Shown here: one piece after another, positions 23,846 to 35,814 of the stretch
How positions within the stretch are numbered: the stretch's first letter is position 1
How the letters are laid out: each line of letters begins with the position of its first letter
Source of the DNA: Pyxicephalus adspersus
Lineage: Eukaryota; Chordata; Amphibia; Anura; Pyxicephalidae
Reading direction: 5' to 3'
Assembly (NCBI RefSeq): GCF_032062135.1
Contig: NC_092861.1
Coordinates: forward strand, 59,139,566-59,203,565
DNA: 64,000 nt
Notes under the pieces: generated by a model
The model's database searches: none
Seen by the model: only the letters and a program-made list of their open reading frames with translations
What the model was told of the DNA's origin: nothing
Translations under genes and position numbers: made by a program

Positions 23846-24580
23846 GTTTCCATATAACTACCACTCTTCCTTAATGCCCCCACCTACACAGGAAGGCCTC
23901 CTAGGGAGGAACCTGAAAGGCAAAGCACACATTTAGTATTGTCTAACCAAATATAGTAAACTGTATTTGTATTACATTCATTTTGGCATAGCAACCAGAA
24001 ATCAGCATTTATAGAGTAAACATCTATTTATATAAGGTAATTTAGGACATGATTAATGGATTTGACTCACTGATCCTTTTTAGTGAATTGAGACTTATCA
24101 AGGTAATTGCAATTTTTCCTTAACAAAGTGAAATGAGAATTTCAATAAGATCTGGAGATTTCCCAAGTGAAATATGCGATCTGTTAGGCCTAATAAGCAA
24201 AGTATCAGGTCTAGATGAATGAAAACCAAAATAAATATGTGAGACCCCTTTAGGACACACATTTTAAATAATAAAAACACCTTTTAGTAACAGCAAATTG
24301 AAGTTTTGGTAAAGTCAAAAGACTTAGAAAGTTTTTAAGCTATTGCATTAGTATGACAGACAAGCCACAAGCATTTGCAAAAGGTGGCATCAACAATGGC
24401 TGCTAACATATTTTTCTTTTATTATTCATTTTCCTATTTGATTTTAAGTGAACCAATGGTTGAGTTGTTGACATTCAAGTTTTAATGGTAAATATCCTTA
24501 ACAATCAAAAAACAAGCTTCAAATTAAGCCCTCACTGATCTCTGTAGCTATAGGCACTGTGGATCATTTAACAGTTCACA

Positions 24581-24630
24581 GTATTTATATAGCACTAACA
24601 TATTGCACAGTGCTGTACATTATATAGGGA
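24581..24630 (-). mobile_element. L2/CR1-type LINE 3' tail, small fragment
   Basis: Read on the minus strand the segment gives the tail motif seen in full at 28035-28075: TGTACAGCACTGTGCAATAT, then a variant of TGTTAGTGCTATATAAATA. Only about 50 bases remain. Confidence 0.55.
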
Positions 24631-24777
24631 TTTTAAAAAACAGTTTATGCATTAGATGCAGACATGTGAAAAAGTAAGTGTGAAAAGGATTATTTTTAAA
24701 GCAAATCTAACAATCTAACTTTAGATTTAGTGTCTTCAGTTAGAAATAATATGCTTAACAAATAACGCATATCAATT

Positions 24778-24897
24778 TATTCATAAACTGAAACGTTCTC
24801 TGATGGAGAATCTTCTAGGTCCATGTGTTTCAGTGGCATTGATTTATTCCCTACCATTTCAGTGAATGTCAGACTCACAGTTTTATAAATGGAGTTC
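24778..24897. mobile_element. Short palindromic MITE, 'GTCCATGTGTTTCAGTGGCA' family, copy 1
   Basis: The core 'GGTCCATGTGTTTCAGTGGC' at 24820-24839 and the flanking 'GGAGAATCTTC' match the copy at 28660-28805. The ends are poorly preserved. It is non-coding. Confidence 0.6.
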
Positions 24898-26492
24898 ATA
24901 AGAATGACCATTCATATAATTTTAATTAAATAAAATGTAGATTTATATTGTAGAAAAGAACTATACCCCTACATTTACCACCACTGGAAATTAGCATTAT
25001 CGGATCCAGATTAGGTGCCAATAAAAAGAGCCAGGTATACTGGTGGAACTTTTTATTTAAACCTTAAATATCAAGTGTTTAGTGTTCCTTTGCTATTGAT
25101 GGTGTGGTATCTTCCCACAAGGTCATAGGATGATAGATCAAAGGAGCTCTCCAAGGCCTTCATGAAGGCTTTGGATACCTGTAAGCCTAGCAAGGGATCT
25201 AGAAAAATCACCAGATTATTTAAACTCCATAATTTACTGAAGGAATATTATCTACAAGTGGTTTATATTTCAAATGACTGTGTTATTTATCCAGGACTTG
25301 CCAGCCCAGCAAATTAAGGCCAAAAGGTAACTGTGTTAACTTCAAGTTAACTCCATCAATTCCAAAATGTATATTGCAACTCTTGCAACAGTTGGTGTTA
25401 AGTGCAATCATTTATAATTAATAGTAGATTGAACCAAAAAAACTGCCCAGAAAGTGTATTAGGTAAAAGCTTTTGCCATACAAAAAGTAACATTAAGGTG
25501 TACAGCGCTGCATAATATGTTGGCGCTATATAAATCCTGTTTATTAGAATAATAAGAAGAATGTCAACCTTACAGATAGGTCTTCTGTGACATACATGGC
25601 AAATGGCAGCTATTGCACAAGAAGAGCAGCAAATTGAAGATTCTAAAATGGAACCAGTTATGACCTTTAATGCATTGCAATGATTGAAGAAAAATAGCCA
25701 GGTGGCTTGGAGTCTGATCATGTTTTCATTCTCCCATTTATTAGGATTGACTTTTTACTTGTTTTAGATGTGTGATGCAGAGTACAGTTCCACTTTAATA
25801 CTAAAAAAGGGAGTTAAGAGAAAGTTTAAAAGATCCCTAATACTTAAGTATAACCAGGTAAATGGTCAAGAATACACTTACCAAATTGTTTTCTCTTTGC
25901 AGATAATTTGATTTGTCTGCTGTGACCTGAGAAGTAAAATATACCTTTAATAAGCTGGCAACTAGAAGAACCAACTCATAAAATTAAAAAAAGGTAGCAA
26001 GAAGGATGAATGTAAGAAATAAGTTTACATGTGGATAAGAAATTCCAATCTGTCTGAAGCAACAACAGTCCTACACCTTCATTGCCGGTAAAGATATTAT
26101 TATTAAATATGTGTTTAATACTTACATTAGTACTTCCCCAAGGAATTAATTTGCTTTCTATTTCACTTTTTTATCAGTCAAATAAAATATTTAAAGAAAT
26201 TATACTTCTATAACTACTGATCTTTTTGTCTCAAAAGCATCACCATTCATCTTTTTTGAATATAACTCATAAAACCCAATGAGTTTATATAAATCTGCAT
26301 CTTCAGCTCATAATAATCCAAACAAACAGATAATCAATACTAACAAACATTTTTGAAGGATTTCTGTTTTCTCAAGGGATTCCTGTTCAAGCAGCTATGA
26401 TATAGGAGATAGTATAATTTATACTATGAATTTTATATATTCAGATGTATATCAAATGAAGACAAGAAAAATATGTAAAAGTTACAATACAA

Positions 26493-26533
<41 letters not shown>

Positions 26534-27372
26534 TGTACATATATATTTACCGGTATTTAGTATCAGTAAAAATAGACATGTTGCATTACATAATTGCTAA
26601 ATGTATTGTACAAAGTGATTATAATTTGAGGCTGGTGTTATTTGCATATGAATCTCTCATAATCACAGTCTTTGTGTTCTCGCTGCAAGTCACTTGCGCT
26701 TATTTCTACATGTTCAATTTATAGTCTTCTGGGAAGACACTGCACAGTAGTGCTGGATTATAGATATGGCCTGGAGACTTGTGACAGCCAAATATGATTG
26801 TACAGATGGTAAATGCCTGAGAATATCATTTGTGTATGTAATAAAATGTGATTTTAAACAGTGGTTCAATTTGTATTTATCTTGGTTTGCTATTGCTACA
26901 ATGACTGCTATGTGCTATGTGACAAAATGACTAACATCCACTGCCGATTCAGTGCCTGCCACGGAGTCAGTTTCAGTGGACACAATGACATATGTAATGC
27001 AACTATAAATACAACACATAATAATATACTTCTACAACAAAGAAAAAATAAATTCAACTAGAATTTGCAAAGTGGACTATTGCCAGATTTTCTTAAAATG
27101 GAACTCAAGTGAAAGGTCAATAAAGACTAAAGCAGTATATCTGGACTTTTTCAACTTGGGTGAACTCCTTGAAACAACTTGCAGGTTCTCAGGTCCTTGC
27201 TATATTCACTATAACCACAAGGCCAACAAAGAATGCATGTGACACTACTGGATAGTGGGGCGAATGTCACCTCCCAATGACCTGAGAGGCAAAAATGTTC
27301 ATTGCTCAAGAAACCCATAGCAATCTCTGGAGGATCCCTATGATTCCATAAAAAAACACTGGATTAGAGCAT
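24898..27372. other. Unannotated AT-rich stretch with an (AC)n microsatellite
   Basis: No gene recognised. A perfect AC repeat of about 34 bases lies at 26494-26527, followed by an AT-rich tail. The LINE tail at 25498-25558 is listed separately. Confidence 0.55.
25498..25558 (+). mobile_element. L2/CR1-type LINE 3' tail, small fragment
   Basis: Contains TGTACAGCGCTGCATAATAT followed by GTTGGCGCTATATAAATCCT and an ATT-like tail, matching the end of the longer LINE fragment at 27373-28160. No coding part remains. Confidence 0.65.
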
Positions 27373-28160
27373 AACCCTACCTGTCCCCAGAGCCCACCAA
27401 ACTTCTTGTACACAGTCTTATCATCTCTTGTCTGGACTACTGTAACATTCTCCTCTCTGGTATTCCACTAACCCAACTCTCACCTCTACAATCTGATATG
27501 AATGCTGCAGCCAGACTCATCCATCCTTCCCACTGCTCCTCTTCCGCTGCATCACTTTGTAGTTCCCTTTATTGGCTTCCATTTCACCTGAGAATCAAAT
27601 TCAAGTTCCTGTGCTTTGCCTTCAAATCTGTACACAGTTCTTGTCCCACTTACATTTCTGACCTGGAAAAGAAAATACTCCCCCAGCCGCTCTCTTTGCT
27701 CCTCCAATGATCTTCTAATGACTTCCTCACTCATAACCTCATCACACGTTTCAAGACTTTTGCTGCCCCGACTCTCTGGAATGGTCTTCCTCATCCTTTT
27801 CAGCTTGCTCCTACTTTCTGCTCATTTAGAAGAGCGCTCAAAACCCATTTTTTCAAACTTGCCTACCTATCTTCTTCTGTCTTTTCAAACCCTCACTACT
27901 TACCACCACTACATATCTATTGTGTGTTACTTTCTGCACCTCCTGGATTGCAAACGCTTCAGGGCAGGGTCCTCTCCTCCTCCTGTATCACTGTCTGTAT
28001 CTGTCTGTCATTTGCAACCCCTATTTAATGTACAGGGCTGCATAATATGTTGGTGCTATAAAAATCCTGTTTATTATTGTTATTATCAATATTATTATTA
28101 TTATTGATATTATTTTTAATAATGATAATAATATTATTAATATGAATAATAATAACGTTG
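27373..28160 (+). pseudogene. L2/CR1-type LINE: C-terminal end of reverse transcriptase ORF and 3' tail
   Basis: The translation in shifting frames gives LDYCNILLSG (from about 27432), then AAARLIHPSHC, SLYWLPFHLRIKFK and PTYISDL in the frame of 27498-27710. This is the well-known region after the RT domain in L2/CR1-type non-LTR retrotransposons. Homology continues one frame over (27616-28107: DLLMTSSLITSSH, then RLSGMVF), so there is a frameshift near 27690. The 3' end has GCATAATATGTTGGTGCTAT and a long ATT/AAT repeat (28070-28155), the usual priming tail. The element is 5' truncated and dead. A related minus-strand copy lies at 53965-54380. Confidence 0.75.
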
Positions 28161-28659
28161 CCTCATTGTGACCTCTTGTGCTGTTAGGGTATCCAGGGTC
28201 TGGACCTCGAAGGGTTCACCAGTGACAATGGCAAGAGGCACAGTTTGTTCAGTTTTATTGTCATCACTAACATAGTTCTTACATTCTAGAAATGTCCATT
28301 CACCCACTTGGTCAATTCTGAACAGAAAAATATCATACTGGTGCCTCAGTGTGCTCTAGACACCAGCATTAATAATGATTTGGCATACATTGAAGGCTAC
28401 ATTCTTGGGAATTATCAACTGCCAAACAAAACAGTGCTGTCCTGGTGGTTCTACAACTAGTCTCTCCATTCCAGTCAGGGGAGTGTGAGACTTGATGTAG
28501 AACATGACTATAGGAGAATGTGAAGGACTGTTCATGTACGTGTTCATTTGCCGGAGCAATGTCCAACTGTGCACTTGTCCAATGCAAAGGGGGGTGCTCG
28601 ACCCTATGCACACTACATACCTTTATGCACGTGTTTTGTACAAACATGCCCATGCAGAG
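28161..28659. other. Unannotated stretch
   Basis: No gene recognised. Overlapping frames on both strands (28356-28653 minus, 28520-28750 plus) contain no known motif. Confidence 0.4.
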
Positions 28660-28805
28660 GGATATTTATAAAGCAGTGAATCTGACATTCACCAAAATAT
28701 TCCCTGGTGGAGAATCTTCCAGGTCCATGTGTTTCAGTGGCAGTAATTGATTTTCCACCAGTGACTGTTTTACTGTCAGATTCACTGCTTTATAAATAGA
28801 GCCCT
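28660..28805. mobile_element. Short palindromic MITE, copy 2 (best preserved)
   Basis: The left end TTTATAAAGCAGTGAATCTG (28665-28684) is the near-perfect reverse complement of the right end CAGATTCACTGCTTTATAAA (about 28777-28796). The total is about 145 bases with core 'GGTCCATGTGTTTCAGTGGC'. Other copies are at 24778-24897 and 31566-31725. Non-coding; superfamily unknown. Confidence 0.7.
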
Positions 28806-30469
28806 AAGAGTTTTGTGTTTTAAAATGTGTTTTAACAGCAGTATTAAAAAAATGCTGTTATTGGTAATTGCATTTTTCATTTATTTATATAAAGCTCATT
28901 TGTGGGCGAACTACAAACCCCAATCCCTCTCCCACCTTCTACTGATTGACATCTAATCTGGCTTCCTTCTTTCTTATATACAGTGCTGGGGTCCTTTTTT
29001 GTGTGTCCACATCACTAAATGAATAACATAGACACTTCCAAATTGTTGTTCAGCTGCAGGGGGGCTCTCAGTATCCAGAAGGGACAGATGTCACATTAGA
29101 AACAGTGCTGCCAAGGTGTCTGAATGGGGGATTTAGGTAAATATATCCTGGTTCAAAAGAATAGTAAAGCAAAATTCCCAATAGATGGGTCAGAGCAGTG
29201 TGGAAGGGGTAGGCAAAATGTCATTTTTGGCTTTTCAATATTAAAACACATTTTATAAAGACCTTAAAAATAAAAAGACAGGACAAAATGCTTTGAGCCT
29301 ACATAAGCTTAAAATTCATAGACACATAGTTTTCCTACAATAAAAATGATAGTTTTGAAGCTGAGACACATTCACACAAAAAATCCCATTGAGAGGACAA
29401 CACACTTTATGACTGTATAGGCCTGTATCAGGCTTTCAGAGTCCAAATTGTCTATTTACTGTAGGTATACAAGGTACAGGTATGATGTGACACTATGCCT
29501 GCACACAGGTGATCACTAATCAACTAATTGTTGAAGTTGTTGGAAAAATGTTTGCCTTGTCAGCTAATAACTGCCTTTGTACTCTGTGCAATATTTCTGC
29601 TGCTTTGTTCCTGGTTATATCTAAGGACTACAGAACTCCCCCCCCCCCTTTGTTATAAAGAAGACAATAGGTGAATTATCTTGTAGTGGCGTCTTATAGT
29701 GAAAACACTGCTTCACTATAGATACAGTATAGTGACTGTTGTCACCCTAGTACAGGAATTACCAGGTAAAATAAGGAAAGAAAACTGTAAAAAAAATGCA
29801 GCCACCACATCTAAAACTGGTATGCAGTAATATATTACATAATATATTACATTTTTTCTTACCTTTAGATGTGTTGTAAAGCTCTTGTAGCAGCCTTGCA
29901 TGACTATATTATGTAAGTAAGGATTAGCTGTTTCCAGTGCTAGGGATGTCTGAAGGACTAGGCTATTAAACACATTGGAAAAGTTGGCCAATCAAAACGG
30001 AAAAGTTGGCCGATCATCCTCTTTAATAGAGATCTGACAATCCTGATCAAAAGGCTTAGCATACACTTGTGTCTAGCAAAACGGGGGTGTCAAGAACAGC
30101 ATACAATCCAAGAAATGTAGTTCATTTTTTGACTTTACAGAAACCTATAAACCTATGATATCTATTCTCATTATGGTCTGTAGTGTTAGTAATATGCATT
30201 TCTTTTTTGCTATAGATGTGGCAGTGGAGAAGATTTCCAGGTGGGTAAAATGCTAAAACCTTCCTAGTTTGCAACATTTTCCATATATACAATGTGCAGT
30301 ATGCACTCTGTAAAGCTTCATGTACAATGTAAATCTGACCCTGGTTATATTTGTTATTCAAACTGCATAAACTTGAAACAAATCTTTAATCAAATCTTTG
30401 TTATTTAAAAGATGAGAATTAATTTTGAAGTACACTAGCAGGTAAATCATACAACTCTGTACAATATCC
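28806..30469. other. Unannotated AT-rich stretch
   Basis: No gene recognised. A run of about 11 C at 29638-29648 and a duplicated 'AAAAGTTGGCC' near 29979-30011 are the only distinct items. Confidence 0.5.
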
Positions 30470-30855
30470 ATGGAGTTTCCTAATAAGAACAATATAAGAC
30501 TTTGTGTTACCCTAAAATTAATCAGTAATTTACTGTACTGGAATGTAACATGTGATGTAAAAAAGGGGGCAGACGTAAAGTCTTGTGGTGGCCACAAGGT
30601 TTCCTACAGTAACCTGGATGACTTTGGGCAGGCCTGGGGGTATGAGAGTTGTTATTGGTGTAAATGCAATGCCTAGTGACTGTTTCACCCTATTGTGTGC
30701 TGCATTTAAATGCAATAGGTCCTAATTTTACCCAATACCCTGCAACACATATTGCAGGAACTATACCTATTCGAAACAATGTATTTTTATGTGTTGATTA
30801 CTTGGGCCTGTATAATGCAACTATGACCATTGCACAGGATGTGAATGAGCCGTAA
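30470..30855 (+). pseudogene. Cysteine- and sequon-rich coding-like relic, unidentified
   Basis: Two adjacent open frames, 30470-30676 and 30664-30855, have protein-like composition with many Cys in the first (CDVKKG, SCGGH, ESCYWCKC) and N-glycosylation sequons in both (NVT, NFT, NAT). They are offset by one frame with stop codons at the junction, so if they are one protein it is broken. The composition suggests an extracellular domain or an envelope-like glycoprotein. I do not recognise the family and there is no neighbouring gag, pol or LTR. GTAAGT directly follows the open part at 30853, so an old exon with a donor site is another possibility. Confidence 0.3.
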
Positions 30856-31208
30856 GTAACGGAAATCAAAAATGTACTAGGTATATATGATTGAACTCTA
30901 GGTACACATCTAAATAAACCTATGAAATACATTTTTAGGAACTGTTTTACCTGTCAAATCACCTGTGTTTATGTAAGTCAAGTCCTACAATGTATACTGC
31001 TTTACTGTCTAGAGGGGGAAAAGACTTGATGTCTCTCTTCAGACATTTTCTTATACTTACAGGCCTCCCCCACCCCTCAATTTATTAGTCAGTGAAAAAA
31101 ACTGAACTTTCATCCTATCAACATGTTTTCTTGGGCTGCCTATTACACCTCACTCCACCTCAAACTTTGCTTTACAGGTAGGAGACTGATACCTTAATAA
31201 ATAAAGTA

Positions 31209-31467
31209 CAGTGGACTCTGGACTAGCCAAACTAATGTGACGGAAGGGCAGGCCGGATAGTCTGGATTCTATTAATAAAGTACAGTACTCACCTCCACAC
31301 ATAGGCCAGCCTTCCACTCGCAGCACCCTCGGACATCCGACACACAACTGGAAAGCAGACAGCAGGGACATCTCAACGTGCGCTATGCAGGAGTTCAGCA
31401 GCAGATGCCCACACCGCCCCCACATTTTATTATGATAGTCGCGAGCTGGATAGGCGAGAGCCTACTG
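31209..31467. mobile_element. pogo/Tigger-like MITE inserted at TA
   Basis: The left end is CAGTGGACTCTGGACTAGCC and the right end, on the other strand, CAGTAGGCTCTCGCCTATCC, an imperfect 20-base inverted repeat resembling Tigger/pogo termini. TA flanks it on both sides (31207-31208 and 31468-31469), the expected Tc1/mariner-class target. The ~259-base interior has no transposase; the minus-strand frame 31150-31425 is incidental. Confidence 0.7.
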
Positions 31468-31565
31468 TACTTACATTGCTTGCATTAAAAATACATTTAG
31501 TTGTGTGTGACCTGAAAAGGAGAGTGCATAAAGGGATTAATTTTAGTAAGTAATTTTTTGGTTAG

Positions 31566-31725
31566 CATGCTTGGGGCTCTGTTCATAAAACAGAGCCCCA
31601 AGTACAAGGAATCTGACATTCCCTTAAACATTTCCTTGTGAGAATCAATTACTACCATTGAAACACATGGACCTGAAAAATTCACGCAGGAGAATGTTTG
31701 AGGGAATTTCTGATTCCCTGTTTTA
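31566..31725. mobile_element. Short palindromic MITE, copy 3, with a perfect terminal hairpin
   Basis: Relative of 28660-28805 in the opposite orientation (AAACACATGGACCTG at about 31661-31675). Its left end carries a perfect 14-bp hairpin, arms 31570-31583 and 31589-31602 (CTTGGGGCTCTGTT), loop of 5. Confidence 0.6.
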
Positions 31726-33850
31726 TAATATAAAATGTTTCTTATATGGTTTCTAATTATGAATACATATCAAATAGACATACTTATATTTATATAATAT
31801 ACTTATACATTTTTAGACAGACTCTGTATCTTGCTTTGTAGTGCTATTCAGTGGTTATGCTAGAACAGCTGAATTGGGTAGATGGTTCAAGTGGAGCTGG
31901 CATGGATGTCAGTAAATCAGGAGGCCAAGTAGAAGCAGTAGTAGCACTAACATGTATACATGTGGGAAGGCGGTGAGTCTTCTGTATCATAATACCACCT
32001 TCCTCCCTGCCTTCCTTGAATTCTAAGTTTTCTCCTCTGACAGCTAAAGGGGGGGGGGCTGTGTAACAAAAGCCTCACTGCCTTCCTCCCTTCTCCTTTC
32101 AGCTGTCAGAGGTGAAATCCATGGACTTAGAATGCAATCCTGTGCTCAAGAACAGGATCAGAGCTCTGTTTCTATATTGGGACAAATTGGGATAAATGAA
32201 GTGACTTGACTTTGGACTCGACTTTGAAGAATTCTTGGTGACTTAAGACTTGAACTGGGACTTGGTGTCAATGACTTGGGACTGAACTTGGCTTGAAGGG
32301 TGACGACTTAGTCCAACCTCTGCATAATTGTCATCATTCCAGCATTTACTGTAGCCCATGCTCACTTCCAATGAATATTTCAACTTGGGAAAAATTGGAT
32401 ATGACATATTGAGTTATTCAGTTTCTACTTTAAGTAATTGCTTTAACTTGACTCAGTATAAGCTGGCAGTTGTGACCTACATTCTATATTTTGAATTACT
32501 TATGGTATGTCTTCTTTAATGTGTATTGTTGACCTCTAAACTGCTCTATAAGCACATTTTCCTACAGATACAATAATATGAAAGAGAATAAACTGATAAA
32601 ATATCTTGCTAGGCATGAACCATCTGCAGTATGCGATGACTAATTGGAACGGATAATTATTAAAAGAACATTACCTTTCGTGTTGGGTAAAAATGACAAC
32701 AGCCTACTTTTCTTTCACTCCAAAACAATTCAGACAATTACTTTAGGCACTTGTGATTTTAGAAAGATGTTCAAGATCAAACTTCTGCTCTTGCTTTAAT
32801 TTTCCATATGACAAATCAGTTAGAACGTCCTGTCCAGCAGTGTCTGAAAATATCTAGTAGAATTGATACTTCAGCAGCTACAAGTGCTCCTTATGCTACT
32901 AATCAAAAATTATTTCTTTACTAACCTAATTGAAAAAATCATGAATGTGATTGGTCAATGCAGGTTACTGCACATGTTCTTTAAATTGCTTTTTTAAAGT
33001 ATTCTGGTAGGTTTGATATTGTTGCATCTGAAATGAGTTGTTAGCCAAAAACCTCATCCATCTTCCTGATCCAAATATTAAGCTATTGGACAAATTTGGA
33101 AAATAAACACTTTTTTTAACCAAACAATACTGTGCATCCTAAAGAACACATTCCATGATAATCTGTGGAATGCTAATAAGAGAAAGTTGGAAGGGTTCCA
33201 CAAAGAGTAATGACATTATTTATGCATTATAAAAATTTTATTGCTCACAGTGCAACAGTGGTGTTGCATTCACAATGACCATGAGGTGCCTGATCATATG
33301 TTCATATTTTAGTGCATATTGCTAGGCCTGCAGTCAGGAATAAAGTTCAAAAAGAGAGTGTAGAGTGTCTAGGAGCAGTGCCTAAACCTTTTTTTTTACA
33401 GCTGTGAAATGCAACACAAAGGATATTTTGCAGTACATTTACATATATCAGATACAACTACCCTACATGTAGCCTTTTGTATAATTTTGCATAAGGCAGG
33501 GTTTTATTGACACACAAAAGACACACAATGTCCCTTCAATAATAAATATTCTTACCTGCCTAATGGCTACCATCTGTCAAGTTGGTTGCCAGGTTACCCA
33601 GCACATCCCAGTTTACCATGTGGGTATCAGGACTGAATTAATTCCTGTACACTTGCAGCCTGGCCAGTGAAAATGGCAGAAAACAGATAGGATAATATAG
33701 GAAGGTGGTGAGTATCCCCTGGGTTTAGTTCCACTTTAATACCAACATATCCATTAATAGCACTATCAATAAAATTTACTATGGGTCCTAATTTTCTAAG
33801 GTACCACACCCCAAATGAAGTATTAATATGACAGAAACCAAGTAACTAAA
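31726..33850. other. Unannotated stretch with one inverted repeat
   Basis: No gene recognised. CTCTGACAGCT near 32036 and AGCTGTCAGAG near 32100 form perfect 11-base arms around a section with a run of 10 G (32048-32057). Weaker matching continues outward, so this may be a worn MITE at about 32021-32135. 'GTTCCACTTTAATAC' at 33729 also occurs near 25788 and may mark another dispersed repeat. Confidence 0.4.
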
Positions 33851-34260
33851 GGGAGCTTTTTAGGTATCAATCACTCTCAATCAAAAAAACAATCCTAAAT
33901 ACATGTAATAAAATCACTTGTTTATTACAAAACTACACCAACAAAGTTATATGATCACAAACATAATAGCGATATAATTCAGAGCCAAAGGAGAGCAAGG
34001 TTTTTTGTAGGCCAAGTAAGATATATATATTCTTAATTTAGGTTGTGGTACATTATTATACAGCAGTCAAAAACATATCCATGTATATCGCAAGTGCATA
34101 AACAAACAAAATGGTGTAGTATACATTATAAATGTTTAGTTCACAGAGAAAATGACAAAGAGCCTTGGTGAATGCTTCCTTGTCTTTGCATAGTTTTCAT
34201 ATATAGAGATAGAACTGGGGTATTCAGCACATGTATGACTCAAATGCAATGGTTATAGAC

Positions 34261-34293
34261 CCAACGCGTTTCGCCTTAAATGGCTTCTTCAGG
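34261..34293 (-). ncRNA. Hammerhead-ribozyme-like motif, copy A
   Basis: Minus strand: CTGAAGA, an extra A, stem GCC/GGC around ATTTAA, then GAAAC and the palindrome AACGCGTT. This matches the layout CUGANGA - helix II - GAAA of a hammerhead core except for the extra A after CUGAAGA. Helix I pairing with the flanks is weak. Known hammerheads occur in Penelope-like elements of amphibians, which is why the call is considered; activity is not shown. Confidence 0.35.
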
Positions 34294-34570
34294 TGTAAGT
34301 GTGATAACCAATGAAGTATATCTTTTGCATTGCTTATGAAGTGTTAAACTGAGAGGAATTCCCAGACCTTGTTGGTAATAAGAGTGGGCTGGATACTGCC
34401 CAAACGTTGTGTGGGTGGGAGGGGATCCCTTGGTGGAATTCCTCTGAGTAGACTTTTCTCCAGCGTGGACCCTGATGATCACAAACATTGACAACAGTAA
34501 AAACATGTTACATGATATCACAATGTAATCACAATGTATATACAGCTTGACTATATTTGTCTATCACCAG

Positions 34571-34608
34571 CTCAACGCGTTTTGATGTAATAAAGCTGCT
34601 TCTTCCGG
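34571..34608 (-). ncRNA. Hammerhead-ribozyme-like motif, copy B (degenerate)
   Basis: Minus strand: GGAAGAAGCAGC, a longer loop, then CAAAACGCGTTGAG. The CTGA start and the GAAA are both altered, so it would not be functional even if copy A's family is a ribozyme. Confidence 0.25.
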
Positions 34609-34640
34609 AGAATACTGTCAATTGAGGACTCCTGCCATTC

Positions 34641-35026
34641 TAAACTATAAATCACAAATATTCACACAATCGTGACACCTATCCCATACCAACAATTAGG
34701 CTTCAATGGTTTATGACAGATTGCACAAGGTCTGAGCTATGTTACAATAAAGTAAAAAATATAAATTTAACATGCACTTTAAAAGGAGGGGGGGGGACTT
34801 GGATCTGGTGGCTGTTAGGCAACATATTGGAGATCTTGTGTGAAAGAAACCTGCCATATGAGAGACATGGTAACTGCAGTCGCTGAGCCAATCTACTCCA
34901 GGATCTCCTTCAGCTGTGCACATCCTCAATTTCTGTGCAGGGGATGCCGAGAATAGTGTTCACAGCTACAGGGATGCAGGTGATGCTGCAGCATGCTGAG
35001 CAGATGATCTGCAGGCGGAGTGGTAA
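34641..35026. other. Unannotated stretch
   Basis: No gene recognised. A run of about 9 G lies near 34789-34797. Confidence 0.45.
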
Positions 35027-35093
35027 CACCCAGCTTCATTGATGAAAGTGTATCCTCTCCAGCATTGGAGAGCTTTATTAAATCAGGCCCTCT
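35027..35093. mobile_element. Half copy of the 'GGCCTGATTTATTAAAGCTC' hairpin MITE
   Basis: Only the right half is present: CACCCAGCTTCATTGATGAA, then GTGTATCCTCTCCAGCATTG, ending AGCTTTATTAAATCAGGCCC. The full-length form is seen at 42746-42960. Confidence 0.7.
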
Positions 35094-35317
35094 CTATCTG
35101 GACATCCTATGTAAGAGATCCAAATCATCTTTGAATGCACATTGTGGAGTAAACATATAACACATATCATTATTCTGTGTGTCAGGGCAGATATCTTTTA
35201 ACTGTCACCCACTTATTTTTTATCTCTGTGTACAATAGAGGTTGTGATGCATAAAACTCGAGGACACCAGCAATTTCCAAGATCCTGCAGTTATCAGGTC
35301 AACCACAAACAGTTATT

Positions 35318-35806
35318 AACCTTGGATTTCCTTCTATAGCTTTCACTTTATATAACATTGATTCTGGGTATGGCAAACCGATTAGACCCGCTGTTTGCAC
35401 TTCCTCTTCCCTCCCCCTTTTCCCATCCTTTGTGATTTGTTTTTCTGTTGTTTCTCTTTTTTTTTCTTTCTTGTCACTTGCTATTTGTTTTTTGTTGTTT
35501 TATGTGTCTTGTTTATCTTGTCCTATGTTTAGGACACGAGTTTGCTTTCTGCACTGTTCTACCAAAGATTGTTAATGATATCTTTTTTTCATTCCTGATA
35601 TATATGTACTGATTTTTAATACACACTATACTTGATGCATATATGGATGGGGTGAATACTTATGGTTGGGCAATGCTGAAGGGGTTCAATGTCCAAATGA
35701 ACGTGAAATATATGATGTGTCCTTGACTTTTCTAATAATACCGTTGTACTTGATTTGTTTATCCATCTGAAAACTTTAATAAAAATATTGAAATACAAAA
35801 AAAAAA
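35318..35806 (+). mobile_element. 5'-truncated L1-like LINE tail with target-site duplication
   Basis: The segment ends with AATAAA (35778-35783) and a run of A (35797-35806). The 11-mer AAACAGTTATT occurs directly before it (35307-35317) and directly after the A run (35804-35814), a target duplication as made by L1-type target-primed insertion. The interior is T- and C-rich and untranslatable, as expected of an L1-like 3' untranslated region; the family assignment is by structure only. Confidence 0.65.
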
Positions 35807-35814
35807 CAGTTATT

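Larger units (their letters stand above)
33851..34640 (-). repeat. AT-rich repeat region with two hammerhead-like motifs
   Basis: The segment contains two minus-strand copies of a GAAGAAGC...AAACGCGTTG motif (34261-34293 and 34571-34608), about 310 bases apart in the same orientation. That suggests a tandem arrangement of terminal repeats, as in Penelope-like elements or an unclassified retroelement. No reverse transcriptase was seen. The limits are approximate. Confidence 0.35.

Noticed and set aside
27552..27794. 80-codon minus-strand frame
   Set aside because: It is antisense to the LINE ORF remnant on the plus strand.
34261..34608. AACGCGTT words considered as a MluI-type cell-cycle regulatory site
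   Set aside because: They are part of a longer motif repeated elsewhere with the same layout, so a transposon or RNA structure explains them better.
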